Shown here: one piece after another, positions 35,842-45,729 of the stretch
How positions within the stretch are numbered: the first letter of the stretch is position 1
Layout: every line of letters begins with the position of its first letter
Assembly (NCBI RefSeq): GCF_000526415.1
Contig: NZ_JAGA01000003.1
Location: 682,001 to 746,000 of the forward strand
DNA length: 64,000 bases
Direction: 5' to 3'
DNA from: Kallotenue papyrolyticum
Lineage (GTDB): Bacteria; Chloroflexota; Chloroflexia; Chloroflexales; Kallotenuaceae
The notes under the pieces: generated by a model
Seen by the model: only the letters and a program-made list of their open reading frames with translations
Database searches by the model: none
Told to the model about the DNA's origin: nothing
Translations under genes and position numbers: made by a program

Positions 35842-36209
35842 AAGCCGGAACCGCCGCCCGTCGCCGCAGCCTGACGTGGACCAGTGCGCAAACACCAGAA
35901 CAAGTACGCTTGCAGATCGAGACGCTGCTGCGCGCCATCGATGCGCGCCTCCGCGCCGCCGCGCCCGACTGGGTCGGTCACACCAAGATCCTGGTCGCGG
36001 ATGATGCCCAGTCGGCCTATGGCTCGATCACCGCTGCCGGCGACGCGCCCCAATGGGCCGGTCGCCTCAGCCGGCCGCTGCGCCAGGCCGAGATGACGAT
36101 CTACGCGGCGATCTATGGCCTGAACGACGCCCAGGTCGCGCAGGCGGTTGATCAGGCCCTCCAGGCGCTGCCGGTCGAGCACCTGGCTGCCGAGCGCGCC
36201 GAGCGCTAA
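35835..36209 (+). CDS. Small partner protein of the COG0523 GTPase
   Basis: A 124-residue protein translated from inside the end of the GTPase gene (7-base overlap). Residues about 45-110 (WVGHTKILVADDAQSAYGSI... EMTIYAAIYGLNDAQVAQAV) look like a ferredoxin-like or CobW-C-like effector domain: a conserved GHTK start, two beta strands and a closing helix. It may be the C-terminal domain of the GTPase, encoded separately. No firm family assignment. Confidence 0.65.
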   Translation: MLKAGTAARRRSLTWTSAQTPEQVRLQIETLLRAIDARLRAAAPDWVGHTKILVADDAQSAYGSITAAGDAPQWAGRLSRPLRQAEMTIYAAIYGLNDAQVAQAVDQALQALPVEHLAAERAER

Positions 36210-36220
36210 GCGCCACCATC

Positions 36221-37618
36221 ATGCGCCGCCATTCGCTGCTGACGCGCCTGACTCTCTCACATGTGCTGGTGACGCTGGCCGGCACGACGCTGCTGATCAC
36301 AACGTTGCTGCTGCTGGCCGGCGCTGGCCTGCGCCAGGCGACGCAAGCGGATCTGGCCAGTCGCGCCCAGGTGATGGCGCTCTACGCCGCGGAGATCGCG
36401 CCCGACAGCGCCACGCTGGCGGCGATCGCCGCCGATCTGCCCCGGCGTTTTCTGCTGGAGCCGGGCATGGCCCTGCGCGTCTTCGCGCCGAACGGCAATC
36501 TACTCTTTGCCAGCAGCGATCTGGGCCCCTTCCCATCGGCTGCCGTCCGGCCGCTGCTCACCAGTCCCCTGCCACTGCAGCCGCTGGCGCGCGAAACCGA
36601 TCGCCGTTTTGTGGCGCAGGCCGTCACACGCAATGGGCAGCCGCTGGGCGTGATCGAGCTGTCGCAGTCGATCGCTCGCGAACGCAAGCTGCTGACGCTA
36701 CTGGCCCTGGCGCTGCTGCCCAGCACACTGCTGGCGCTCATCGGCGCGGCACTCGCCGGCCACCTGCTGGCGCGCAGCCTGGTCCGTCCGCTCACACGGC
36801 TCAGGCACGTTGCCACAGCGATTGCCGGCGGCGAGCTCCAGACGCGCTCGGACGATCGCAGCCACGACGAGATCGGCCAGCTCGCAGCGCAGCTCAACCG
36901 CATGGCCGATGAGTTGCAGGCACGCCTGGCTGAAGTAGAGCGCCTGGCCACCGCCCGGCAGGAGTTCTACCGCGCGGTGTCCCATGAGCTGCGCACGCCG
37001 CTGACCGCGATTCGCGGTATGGCTGAAAACCTGGAGGACGACGCTACGCCGGAGCAGCGGGCAGCGCTGGCCGTGATTCAACAGGAAGCGCTGCGACTGC
37101 AGGACCTGGTGGAAGAACTGCTGCGGCCGCGCACCACCGGCCCGTCCCCGCTCCGTCACCGTCAGGCGCTGGACATCGCGGTGCTGATCGACGAGGTGTG
37201 CCGCATCATGCAGCCACGCGCGCTGCGCGCCGGCGTAGCGCTGCACCACGAAGTGCAGGGCAAGCTGCGCATGCGCGGCGATCGCGATCGTCTCAAGCAG
37301 GCGCTGCTCAACTTGATCGACAACGCGCTGATCTGGACGCCACCCGGCGGGCAGGTCCGCCTCAGCGCCTGGCGCGACGCCACCACCATCCGGATCCAGG
37401 TGCGCGATACAGGACCAGGCATGCCGCCACAGCTCGGCGAGCGTGTCTGGGAGCGCGGCGTCAGCACCTCAGGCGGTCAAGGGCTGGGACTGGCCCTGGT
37501 GCGCGAGGTGGCGCAGGCGCACGGTGGGAGCGCGCAGCTGCTGCCCGGCGCGGGCGCGACGGTTGAGCTACGGCTGCCCGTCGCGGAGCGGCCCTGTGCC
37601 GGCGCTCAGACCACCTGA
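36221..37618 (+). CDS. Sensor histidine kinase (HAMP, HisKA, HATPase), orphan
   Basis: A 465-residue membrane kinase. Transmembrane helices lie at about residues 14-34 and 165-190, with a periplasmic domain between them. A HAMP linker follows (SLVRPLTRLRHVATAI). The phospho-acceptor His255 is in AVSHELRTPLTAIRG. The ATP-binding domain shows NLIDNALIWTPPGG, DTGPGMPP and GGQGLGLALV. No response regulator is adjacent. It starts 11 bases after the COG0523 partner gene. Confidence 0.92.
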   Translation: MRRHSLLTRLTLSHVLVTLAGTTLLITTLLLLAGAGLRQATQADLASRAQVMALYAAEIAPDSATLAAIAADLPRRFLLEPGMALRVFAPNGNLLFASSDLGPFPSAAVRPLLTSPLPLQPLARETDRRFVAQAVTRNGQPLGVIELSQSIARERKLLTLLALALLPSTLLALIGAALAGHLLARSLVRPLTRLRHVATAIAGGELQTRSDDRSHDEIGQLAAQLNRMADELQARLAEVERLATARQEFYRAVSHELRTPLTAIRGMAENLEDDATPEQRAALAVIQQEALRLQDLVEELLRPRTTGPSPLRHRQALDIAVLIDEVCRIMQPRALRAGVALHHEVQGKLRMRGDRDRLKQALLNLIDNALIWTPPGGQVRLSAWRDATTIRIQVRDTGPGMPPQLGERVWERGVSTSGGQGLGLALVREVAQAHGGSAQLLPGAGATVELRLPVAERPCAGAQTT

Positions 37619-38643
37619 GGCGTGGCCGTAGGGGGGAGGAGGCCGCGCTCGCGCAGCGCCAAGCGCAACGCCGGCTCGACCTGGGCGCGAATAGCCGCAT
37701 TGGCATACCCGATCCAGGCCACACTGCTGTGCACATCCAGCGGTGCGGCGATGCGCCGGCCGCGCTCATCGGTGATGATCACACCGGCCTCGCGCGCGAT
37801 CAGCTCGGTGCACAGATCGTAGGGATGGCAGCACATGATCGGCCACTGGCCACGCCGTTGCAGCACCGGACGCAAGAGCGGACGCAGGTCGGCCAGCCAG
37901 CGATCATGGCCCATGATCAATTCGTAGAGTTGACCACCGGTGGAAATGTACTGATCTTCAAAGGTCAGTGCGCGGCCGCCGCTTGTGCCCAACACCCGCC
38001 GGATGAGTGCCTCTTCGACGGCGGCCAGTTCGTCGCGGCCGCCGGGGAAGAAGCGCGCGATGCCGCCATAGCCCTGGGCGATGGTAGTCGCCCGCGACGG
38101 CCGTGGCGCCAGGGGGTGGGTCGCGCCCGTGAGGCGATCACGACGTTCGCCGCCGACACCCTCACCTGCCACCGCCCAGAAGGCATCGCTCAGGTACTGG
38201 CGCGGCAGGGGAATCTCGGTCTGGAGTGCCAGCTCGATATCCGCCAGGCTGGTGCCAGGGCCATGATTGGGCGCCACTCCCGTCAGGATCCAGGCCGGGC
38301 GTTTGTCATACATCAGGCCACGCGTGCCATCGATCGGATCGACGATGATGCGCAGTTCGGCGCGGGCAGGATCGCTGCCGCGCGGCAGCACCACCTGACC
38401 ACTGGTGCCCAGCCCTTCGGCGATCAACACATGTGGCCACTCCTCGGCCAGCGCATCGAAATGGGCCAGGAGCGTTGCTTCCGAGACGCGGTCGATGGCG
38501 AAGATGGTATCACCGCCCTCCTCGCCGACCACCGCTGCCCGCGCCTCCGGCGGATCCGCAAGGCAGGCAGCTGCGATCGCGTCGCGAATGGCGGCATGGA
38601 CAGCGCGTAGCCGCTCTAGCAGGCGGTAGCGGTCACGGATCAC
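37606..38643 (-). CDS. Inositol monophosphatase-like phosphatase
   Basis: A 345-residue metal-dependent phosphatase. Family motifs are EEGGDTIFAIDRV, DPIDGTRGLMYDKR (Asp-Pro-Ile-Asp-Gly-Thr) and WIGYANAAIRAQVEPAL. The start is GTG 38643, with CAGGAG eight bases upstream; the frame stays open far upstream but that part overlaps ccdA and is not coding. The substrate may be inositol phosphate, fructose bisphosphate or 3'-phosphoadenosine phosphate. The 3' end overlaps the sensor kinase by 13 bases, convergently. Confidence 0.82.
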   Translation of the reverse strand: MIRDRYRLLERLRAVHAAIRDAIAAACLADPPEARAAVVGEEGGDTIFAIDRVSEATLLAHFDALAEEWPHVLIAEGLGTSGQVVLPRGSDPARAELRIIVDPIDGTRGLMYDKRPAWILTGVAPNHGPGTSLADIELALQTEIPLPRQYLSDAFWAVAGEGVGGERRDRLTGATHPLAPRPSRATTIAQGYGGIARFFPGGRDELAAVEEALIRRVLGTSGGRALTFEDQYISTGGQLYELIMGHDRWLADLRPLLRPVLQRRGQWPIMCCHPYDLCTELIAREAGVIITDERGRRIAAPLDVHSSVAWIGYANAAIRAQVEPALRLALRERGLLPPTATPQVV

Positions 38644-38711
38644 GAGACTGCTCCTGAGCTGGCCGGGACGCGCCGCCATCGGCAACGCGCGCCCCGGAAC
38701 CGGATGCGTGC

Positions 38712-39629
38712 TCAGTAGGCGCGGAAGACCCGACTGATCCAGGTTTCGATGGCGATCGCCCACGCGCCGGCCTGCGACTGCTGCGCCACCTGCGAGAGGC
38801 GGAAGAGCTGGCCGGTGGCCAGCAGGTAGCCGATGCCGATCAACAACAGGCCGCTCAGCACGCTGGTGGAATGCAGGTGCAGGCTGTGCCCGAAGAGTGA
38901 TATGGTCCAGGCGCGACCGCGCAGCACGTTCCAGACGCGACTGCCGCGTCCAAGCTGCTTGAAAAAGACGGCCACCAGGAACAACGGCAGCGCCAGGCCC
39001 AGCGCATAGATCAGCGCCAGCACCGCACCGGCCAATACGGTTACCCCCTGCGAGGCCATCAATGTGAACAGCGCGCCCAGAATCGGACCGGTGCAGGCGC
39101 TCCAACCCAGCGCAAAGGTGAGTCCGAAGAAGTAGGTGCCGGCGAAGGTGGCGCTGGGCCGTTGCTGCAGGTGCAGCCCGGCAAAGCCTTTGCCGAGCAT
39201 GCTCAGCACGCCAAAGGCCATGATCAGCAGCCCACCCAGCAGCATGAGCACCGGCCGCTGGTAGAAGATCATCCGCCCGATCACAGACAGGGTCGCACCC
39301 AGCAGGGTCATGGTCGTAGCCAGACCCAGGAAAAAGGCCAGCGTCATCAGGGCGATCTGGTGACGCTTGGCCTGAAAGGTAAAGGCGAAGTAGGCCGGCA
39401 GGATCGGCAGCGTGCAGGGCGAGAGAAACGAAAACACGCCCGCCAGAAAGGTCGGCAATGCCAGCGCCAGCACGGTGCCAAGTACACTCTGGCCGCCAAT
39501 CGCCGCTTGGAGCGGCAGGTCGCCGGCCGGCGTGATCAGGCCGATGGTCAGGAGGAGCACGGCCAGCGCCAGGCCCGCAACCAGCAGCAGGCGACTCACA
39601 GACCACCGGCGTTCGTTCGCAAGATGCAT
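38712..39629 (-). CDS. CcdA/DsbD-type thiol transport membrane protein
   Basis: A 305-residue protein with about eight transmembrane helices. The two redox cysteines are in LSPCTLPILPAY and GWSACTGPILG, the CcdA/DsbD core signature. It moves reducing equivalents across the membrane for cytochrome c maturation or thiol repair. The start at 39629 (MHLANERR) is preferred over the upstream 39695. Confidence 0.9.
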   Translation of the reverse strand: MHLANERRWSVSRLLLVAGLALAVLLLTIGLITPAGDLPLQAAIGGQSVLGTVLALALPTFLAGVFSFLSPCTLPILPAYFAFTFQAKRHQIALMTLAFFLGLATTMTLLGATLSVIGRMIFYQRPVLMLLGGLLIMAFGVLSMLGKGFAGLHLQQRPSATFAGTYFFGLTFALGWSACTGPILGALFTLMASQGVTVLAGAVLALIYALGLALPLFLVAVFFKQLGRGSRVWNVLRGRAWTISLFGHSLHLHSTSVLSGLLLIGIGYLLATGQLFRLSQVAQQSQAGAWAIAIETWISRVFRAY

Positions 39630-39716
39630 ATCAGATTCTCCAGCAGTGCGTTCGGCGCAACGGCGCGCTGCTGGTATTGTACCGCATCCCGGCACGGCTT
39701 CGTCCGCAGCGCGCTG

Positions 39717-42362
39717 CTAGTCGCGCTCCGCTAGCACATGGCCGGCTTCATCCGAGGACGTGGGCACACCATGGCGCTGCGATCCCGCTAGCAGGCGCGC
39801 CAGGCCCCAGCCGATCAGCAGCGCCAGCGACAGCGCCATCAGCCAGCGCGACCAGAACAGGGTTGTTCCCGCCGCGGTCTGGGGCGGCACTGCCAGGTTG
39901 GACGCTTGTTCGCCGAGTGGCGCGGCTGCCACCGGTAGCGGGGGCGTGGGCGTCGCTGTGGGCGTGGCCGCGGGTGGCAGGTTGAAGCGGCCCGGCGTTG
40001 GCGGCGTGCCGGCCAGCCAGCCGCCGCCGTGTACCGGATAGCGGCTCCAGGTCGTCCCCGGCGGCAACGCCGGCACCATGGTAAGATCGAGTAGCCGCCC
40101 ATCCGCGCGCACCAGTTGGAGCGCAGCCGCCCGCTGCAGCAGATCGGGAGCGGCCTCGATCACCAGAAACCCGTACCCGGCGATGGTGGCTGCCGGCAGC
40201 CCGACTTGCTGCCCATCGATCTGCACCAGCCAGCCCTCCGGCACGAGTGGATCCGGCTGTGGATTGTACAGCTCGAGCCAGCCCGCCCACGGCGCGACCT
40301 CGCTCAGCGCCAGGCGCCCCTGCAGTGGTGGCAATGCTGCCGGGGCGCCGTCTGTCGCTTCCAGAGGCTGCGCCGGCAACGTATCATCGGCCTGAGGCCC
40401 GCCCGGCGGTTGTGCCGCCAGACGCTCCACCGCTTCATCGCTTGCCGCCGCCGCCGGCAGTGCACCGGGAATGGGTGGCCCAGCCTGCCAGTCAGCGGCG
40501 GTGTCGCTATCGGGCACGGCGCGGCGGAGCAGGGTCTGGCCGGCGAGCACGCGCTCTACGGGTGGCTGAAACACACTGTCGTCCTCGCCCCAGGACAGCG
40601 CGTCGATCAGCGTGCCGGCCGCATCCAGCAGCGCCAGCGCATCGCCGCTGTTGCCCAGTCCATTGCCGATGCGCCCTGCGAGTTCGAGCCAAAGCCCATC
40701 GAAGGTCGGCACGGATTCGCGCACCAGCGGTGAGGCCGCAATCAGCGCCGCGCCACGCGCCGGCAAGGTTGCCGACGGCAAGGGCGAGCTCGCGCGGCTA
40801 TCGCGCAGCGCCCAACCGCGCAGCTCGATGGGCCGTTCGGTCTGATTGCGAATCACCACCCACTCGCCTTCAGGCTCACCGCCACTGCCGGCTACGTCAT
40901 ACATCACCTGGGTAATCAGCACCTCGCCGGGCGCAGCGCGCGTGCCGTCGCCAGCCGGCGGCGTCGCAGCGCGACGGTCGAGACCGGGCGCGGTGGGCGT
41001 GCGGGTTGCGGTCGGCGCGTGCGTGGGCGTCGCTTCGCGGGTCGGCGTGGGCGTTCTGGTCGCGGTCGGCGCGCGCGTGGGCGTCGCTTCGCGGGTCGGC
41101 GTGGGCGTTCTGGTCGCAGTCGGCGCGCGCGTCGTGGTAGGGGTACGCGTTGGCGTGAGTGTTCTGGTCGGCGTTGGTTCGCGCGTCGCGGTGGGCGTGC
41201 GGGTTGCGGTGGGCGTGCGGGTTGCGGTTGGGGTCCGCGTCGGTGTCGCTTCGTGCGTCGGCGTGGGCTCGTCTGTCGGAGTCGCTTCGTGTGTTGGGGT
41301 GGGCGTGCGCGTGGGAATGGGCGTGCGCGTGGGCGATGCGGTGGCGGTCGGCGGGGGCGGTTCCGTGGGCGTGGGGGGCGCGGTCGGTGTGGGCGGCTCA
41401 CGCGTAGGGGTGGGCTGCGGGGTGATCGCCCAGGGCACCAGGGGCGTCGGCGTGACGCTCGGGTCGGTAGGTCGGGGCGTTGCTTCCGGCGTCGCCTCAG
41501 ACCGGAGGCGATTCGCCTGTCCTGGCGATGGATCAACCACCTGCCAGTCAGGAGCGCGATCCGGATAGCGACCGTAGGCCACGCCCGGCTGCGCATCGCG
41601 CCATGCCACTAGGTCAAGGATATAGCCATCAACCGTGAAGAGCTGCAGGGCGTCGCCCGCCGCGACGAAGGCAGACGGCAGAGCGATCACCAGCCAGCCA
41701 TCCGGCGCCAGACTGGCCGGCGGCAGCACGGCCACACCCGATGACGACGCCTCGGCATCGAGCAGCAGCCCGGCGACGTCCTGGGCCGCGCTGCCATCAT
41801 TGACCAGTTCCACCCACACGCTGCCGGAGTCGCTCGGCAGGGGCAATACTTCGTTGATCAACAGCGTAGGCGCGTTGGCCGCGCCCGGTGAACGGCGCTG
41901 CGTCGGCCACCAGTCAGCGCCGCCATCGGGCATACGGCTCCAGGAGAACGTTGCCGCAGCGCTATCGTAGCGTAGGCAGTCCGCCACCCATCCATCTGGA
42001 TGCAGCAGGCGCACCTCGTCGCCGCTGTTGTCGAAGATCGGCGCGCTCAACTCATAACGCAGCCAGCCCTGCGCCGGGATCAGTGATGCTGCCGGCAGCG
42101 TGCGCGTATTCCTGCCGTCGCTCAGCTTCCAGCCGCTCACATCCAGTGCGACGGAATGTGGATTGTAGAGCTCGACCCACTCGCGCTCGCCCGAGGGTGG
42201 CGCGGCATAGATTTCGTTGATCAACGACGTGGGTTCACCGCTCGACGGAGCCGTAGCGCAGACCAACGGCGCGGCCCGAGCAAGGGGTCGCTGCGCGAGC
42301 GCACCGATCAGCCAGAGCGCTCCCACCAGCGCGTGCACGATTCTTGAAGAGCGTGGCAGCAT
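39717..42362 (-). CDS. Secreted lamin-tail-domain protein with Thr-Pro linker
   Basis: An 881-residue surface protein. The signal peptide is at about residues 5-30. Lamin-tail (LTD) domains follow, each of the form [32 protein letters not shown]: two before and two after a long Thr/Pro-rich linker (about 150 residues of TPTxTP repeats). The C terminus has a transmembrane anchor ([21 protein letters not shown]) with a short basic tail. LTDs often occur in bacterial surface or cell-wall proteins; the function here is unknown. The start at 42362 (MLPRSSRI) gives a normal signal peptide. Confidence 0.85.
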   Translation of the reverse strand: MLPRSSRIVHALVGALWLIGALAQRPLARAAPLVCATAPSSGEPTSLINEIYAAPPSGEREWVELYNPHSVALDVSGWKLSDGRNTRTLPAASLIPAQGWLRYELSAPIFDNSGDEVRLLHPDGWVADCLRYDSAAATFSWSRMPDGGADWWPTQRRSPGAANAPTLLINEVLPLPSDSGSVWVELVNDGSAAQDVAGLLLDAEASSSGVAVLPPASLAPDGWLVIALPSAFVAAGDALQLFTVDGYILDLVAWRDAQPGVAYGRYPDRAPDWQVVDPSPGQANRLRSEATPEATPRPTDPSVTPTPLVPWAITPQPTPTREPPTPTAPPTPTEPPPPTATASPTRTPIPTRTPTPTHEATPTDEPTPTHEATPTRTPTATRTPTATRTPTATREPTPTRTLTPTRTPTTTRAPTATRTPTPTREATPTRAPTATRTPTPTREATPTHAPTATRTPTAPGLDRRAATPPAGDGTRAAPGEVLITQVMYDVAGSGGEPEGEWVVIRNQTERPIELRGWALRDSRASSPLPSATLPARGAALIAASPLVRESVPTFDGLWLELAGRIGNGLGNSGDALALLDAAGTLIDALSWGEDDSVFQPPVERVLAGQTLLRRAVPDSDTAADWQAGPPIPGALPAAAASDEAVERLAAQPPGGPQADDTLPAQPLEATDGAPAALPPLQGRLALSEVAPWAGWLELYNPQPDPLVPEGWLVQIDGQQVGLPAATIAGYGFLVIEAAPDLLQRAAALQLVRADGRLLDLTMVPALPPGTTWSRYPVHGGGWLAGTPPTPGRFNLPPAATPTATPTPPLPVAAAPLGEQASNLAVPPQTAAGTTLFWSRWLMALSLALLIGWGLARLLAGSQRHGVPTSSDEAGHVLAERD
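40985..41425 (-). repeat. Tandem repeats coding the Thr-Pro linker
   Basis: Degenerate six- to nine-base repeats, including a 57-60 base unit around 41020-41135 that is present twice almost exactly (GTGGGCGTCGCTTCGCGGGT in both). It codes the flexible linker and may vary in length between strains. Confidence 0.7.
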
Positions 42363-42546
42363 GGCACATCCCAACGGCGCGCTTGTCGAGGTCGAGTTCG
42401 GGGGGGTGCAAGCGTTGCGCTCAATCCGGACCGCACAGCACACGGACACGGTCCGTGTATCAGGACTGAAACACTCGCTCTCGATTGGACGTATTGAAGA
42501 TCAGGTCCACTATAGCAAAGCATGTTGTGCGCGCCGATAGGACTTT

Positions 42547-42567
42547 GGACTATGTCGGGCATAGTCC
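42547..42567. repeat. Perfect inverted repeat upstream of the CPBP protease gene
   Basis: GGACTATG-TCGGG-CATAGTCC, 8-base arms, in the divergent interval between the lamin-tail gene and the CPBP gene. A candidate operator or hairpin. Confidence 0.55.
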
Positions 42568-42635
42568 TCTGGGCAAAGCCTGAAGCACATGTCGTACCGG
42601 CAGGTACGAGCGACAATAGGTGAATCCGAATATCT

Positions 42636-43838
42636 ATGTACTCATCAACTTCGACTACCACCACCCTAGAGCCCGCCGGACGGACGCTCAACCGACCGCT
42701 GCTACTCGGCGCGCTGATCGTGCTGCTGGCGCTCTCCGGTCTGGGCTTCTGGCTGGGCGGCGAGCTGGGGCAGTTTATGCTGGCCGGCCTGCAGATCTGG
42801 CCCCTGATCGTGCTGGCGGTGCTGGCCTATCTCGGCGTTGAGCGCCTCTGGGCGCGCATCCTGGCGCTGCTGTGGCTGACAGGCATCGTTGCGGCAGTGG
42901 CGCTGACCAGTCTGGGCCTGACCACCGCTGTGCTTGCGCCGGAACTGGTCAACGCCTCGCCAACAGGAGCACCGGTCGATCTGCGCCAGGCGCTGACGCC
43001 CGAAGATACGCTGCGCCTGCTGCTGACAATGGCACTGCTGGGCGCGAGCCTGCTACCGGGCCTGGTGCTGCTGGTGCCGGCGGTGCGGCGTGGTCTGGCC
43101 CGGCTGATCCCAATCAACCCCGACTCGTTTGTGCACACCATCGCGCTCGTGGCGGTGGTCACGCTGATGCCGCTGTGCTGCGTGCCCCTGCTGGTGCTGG
43201 GCGAACCCCCACTGCTGGCGCTGCTGCGTGGAGGCGGAGCCGAGGCGCTCACCGGCGGTCAGGATGATGCGGCACTGCTCCGCAGCACAATCTACGTACT
43301 CGTCTGGCAGGTGCCCGGTGCGATCCTGGCAGTGGGCTACGGCGTGCGGCGACACTTGGGAGAGGCATTGCGCCGTTTGGGCTTTGTACGGCCCACGCTG
43401 CGCCAGGTGCTGATCGGCATCGGCGCGGCGGTGGCGCTGGTCGTGCTGGTCACGCTGCTCAGCGCCGGGATCGACCGGCTCTGGCAATCTATGGGTTGGC
43501 CGCGCACCGACGAACAGGCCTTTGAGCAGCTGCTGGCGTTCGCGTTCAGCCCGCTGGGGGCGGTCGTGATCGGCGTCACCGCCGGCGTAGGTGAGGAGTT
43601 GGCGATCCGCGGCGTGTTGCAGCCACGCCTCGGCATTCTGCTCTCCAACCTGTTCTTTACCGTGCTGCACGCCTGGCAGTACAACTGGGACGCGCTGCTG
43701 GTCGTGTTTCTGATCGGCTTGGCGCTGGGCTGGCTGCGCAAACGCACCAACACCACCACCAGCGCCATCGCGCACGGCACCTACGACTTCATTCTGATCA
43801 TGCTGACGGTGCTGCAGATCCCGGGGATGAGCGAGTAA
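42636..43838 (+). CDS. CPBP-family intramembrane glutamic endopeptidase
   Basis: A 400-residue membrane protein with about ten hydrophobic segments. Near residue 325 it has the catalytic motif GVGEELAIRGVLQ (Glu-Glu followed by Arg), then a His in FFTVLHAWQYN and a final His in AHGTYDF. These are the active-site blocks of CAAX/CPBP proteases. In bacteria they often serve bacteriocin immunity or protein prenylation-like processing. No partner is adjacent. Confidence 0.87.
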   Translation: MYSSTSTTTTLEPAGRTLNRPLLLGALIVLLALSGLGFWLGGELGQFMLAGLQIWPLIVLAVLAYLGVERLWARILALLWLTGIVAAVALTSLGLTTAVLAPELVNASPTGAPVDLRQALTPEDTLRLLLTMALLGASLLPGLVLLVPAVRRGLARLIPINPDSFVHTIALVAVVTLMPLCCVPLLVLGEPPLLALLRGGGAEALTGGQDDAALLRSTIYVLVWQVPGAILAVGYGVRRHLGEALRRLGFVRPTLRQVLIGIGAAVALVVLVTLLSAGIDRLWQSMGWPRTDEQAFEQLLAFAFSPLGAVVIGVTAGVGEELAIRGVLQPRLGILLSNLFFTVLHAWQYNWDALLVVFLIGLALGWLRKRTNTTTSAIAHGTYDFILIMLTVLQIPGMSE

Positions 43839-43936
43839 ATGAGGATGGTTGGAGCCTGCATAGGGATTCTTGTTGTTACACAAGCGCTAACTATGCCGGC
43901 TCCTCTCGGCCTACCTCATTCAGCAGCAGAAAGGTT

Positions 43937-44761
43937 CTACGTGAAGACGCGGAGCGCGGAAGCGTTAGAGAGGTGCATGATAGGAATACCTTGCAACAAT
44001 CGGCGCAACCATTGTGCTAGATAGACCATCCCATCTTCCTCGCTGGCCGCGTGACCGATGACCAGCATACCTTTCGGTCTTCCGAAAAATGCAGCATCGC
44101 GACGATATTCGCAGGCCGCCCCCTCGCGCACCTCACCACACACCAATGCCTCAACATCAGCACGCATTAAGGTTGCAATCCCAGACTACCGAGCAGCGCA
44201 TCAACTGCCAGTCTAACACGCCGGCACACGAGCGCATCAGGTTCGCTCACCCACACGCTATCGATACCTCATCACCTCTTGAGCCGTTTGGCCAGCAGGA
44301 CGAGTGGCCTGGGAGGCAGTGGAGCCACGGGACAGTAGCGCCGCAGCACGTCAACAGCGCTCTATTCCCCCTCACGCATCGATAGAATGCGGTAGGCTTC
44401 TGTCGTCGATATTACCGGAGGATCGAGAATCCAGCCGAGACGGTAGGCGAAGCCACGAATGATGCCATCCGGCTGGGCGAGATGTATGCAATCAAGGCAA
44501 CGCCAGCTCGGTCATGGCATGCCTATTCGATATAACTGGCGCTTCGCCTGGTAGATTACATCCTCTTCACGCGGTCGCATCCTCGTGGTTATAGAACGTC
44601 GGCTCGTGTGTGATAATAAGATTGGCAGCCTGAGTAGCAGCCCGCACTATGACGTCAGATGTCGCTAAAGATACGGTTATAATACTATCAAATGACCGTT
44701 GTAGATCAACAGCCTTAATCTTATCCACCGTTTCCACAAAAATCAGCGCCTTCAACACCAA
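43937..44761 (-). pseudogene. Decayed Nif3-like dinuclear-metal protein gene
   Basis: Three separate fragments on the minus strand read in order as a Nif3-like protein (COG0327): the N terminus at 44761-44567 (VIVRAATQAANLIITHEPTFYNHED), a middle part near 44480-44375 (PDGIIRGFAYRLGW, then EAYRILSMREG) and the C terminus at 44167-43937 (MLVIGHAASEEDGMVYLAQWLRRLLQGIPIMHL). They are in different frames and broken by stops, so the gene is dead. Such proteins are common beside sugar transporter genes, and this one directly follows the importer operon, so it was probably its last gene. Confidence 0.8.
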
Positions 44762-44902
44762 AACTTCACTAATAACTTGTTGAACATCAACGTCTGTTAT
44801 ACATTGTTATATACTCGCTATATAAAACATGATCGTTCGAAGAACACGACACAAATCCGATATCTTGCCAGATATTCAACAATTGCTTCAAAATTTAAAA
44901 GA
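44762..44902. other. AT-rich interval after the sugar importer
   Basis: About 140 bases much richer in A and T than the rest of the window, with runs like ATATACTCGCTATATAAAAC. No gene or clear promoter is assigned. Confidence 0.4.
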
Positions 44903-45727
44903 TCACCCTTTTATTGCACCCTGCAGCAGTGCCACAATGATATGACGCTGAAATATTATAAATAGTATGAGCGTAGGCAAGAGAATCAGGATCGTACCCG
45001 CGCATAACAAAGGAATATCGGTTGCATAATGACCTTGAAACGCGCCGAGAGCTCCAGCCATGGTCCGCCGGTTTGGATCCTCAACCAGCACCAGCGCCAG
45101 TAGGAACTGGTTCCAGGTCCAGATGGATAGGAGAATCCCAAGCGAGGTGAGCGGAGCACGTGCCAGTGGCACATGGATACGCCAGAACAACTGCCATGCA
45201 TTTGCGCCATCAACACGCGCCGCCTCGGACAATTCCATCGGCATACTGACAAAGTGCGCACGCATCCAAAAAACAGCAAAGGGCATGTATAAAGCGATCA
45301 ACGGCAATACGATCGCAAGGCGCGTGTTATATATCCCTATCGCTCGCTCCAACACGTAGATCGGAACAATAATTCCCGGCAATGGGAGCGTCAGCCCAAA
45401 AACGAAGAGGATCAGTAACACGCGTGCCCCCGGGATACGGAGATGACCAATCGCGTAACCGGCCATGGTGGCGATCGTCAAAGCAAGCGGCACGACCGCG
45501 AGAACAATCAACGTACTCGATCGCAAGAGCGTCGGCATGTGTGCCACCCGGAATGCTTCAACGAAGTTGCCCCACTGTGGCTGCTCCGGCCATGCCAACC
45601 CATCGGGAACCGTGCCAGAGGGATGGAGTGCGGTCAAAAAAATACTAATGAATGGCAGGATCGTGAATGCCATTAGTAGGCTCAATAGGATGCGGCCAGC
45701 CCAGATTTCACGTTGTGTGACTGTCAT
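44903..45727 (-). CDS. Sugar ABC transporter permease (MalG type)
   Basis: A 274-residue inner-membrane permease with six helices. The EAA motif reads ELSEAARVDGANAWQLFWRIHVPLARAP, the contact site for the ATPase. The start at 45727 (MTVTQREIW) lies two bases after the end of the upstream permease. The C-terminal FIIFQRHIIVALLQGAIKG is typical of MalG/carbohydrate-uptake-1 permeases. Confidence 0.92.
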   Translation of the reverse strand: MTVTQREIWAGRILLSLLMAFTILPFISIFLTALHPSGTVPDGLAWPEQPQWGNFVEAFRVAHMPTLLRSSTLIVLAVVPLALTIATMAGYAIGHLRIPGARVLLILFVFGLTLPLPGIIVPIYVLERAIGIYNTRLAIVLPLIALYMPFAVFWMRAHFVSMPMELSEAARVDGANAWQLFWRIHVPLARAPLTSLGILLSIWTWNQFLLALVLVEDPNRRTMAGALGAFQGHYATDIPLLCAGTILILLPTLILFIIFQRHIIVALLQGAIKG

Positions 45728-45729
45728 GG

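Noticed and set aside
38644-39606. N-terminal extension of the inositol-phosphatase-like protein
   Set aside because: It lies over ccdA on the same strand in another frame and encodes only low-complexity sequence; GTG 38643 has a proper ribosome site.
40985-41425. Direct repeats as CRISPR or phage attachment sites
   Set aside because: They are in frame in the lamin-tail gene and code a Thr-Pro linker.
44777-44965. 62-codon frame in the AT-rich interval
   Set aside because: No ribosome site, overlaps a permease gene end, no similarity seen.
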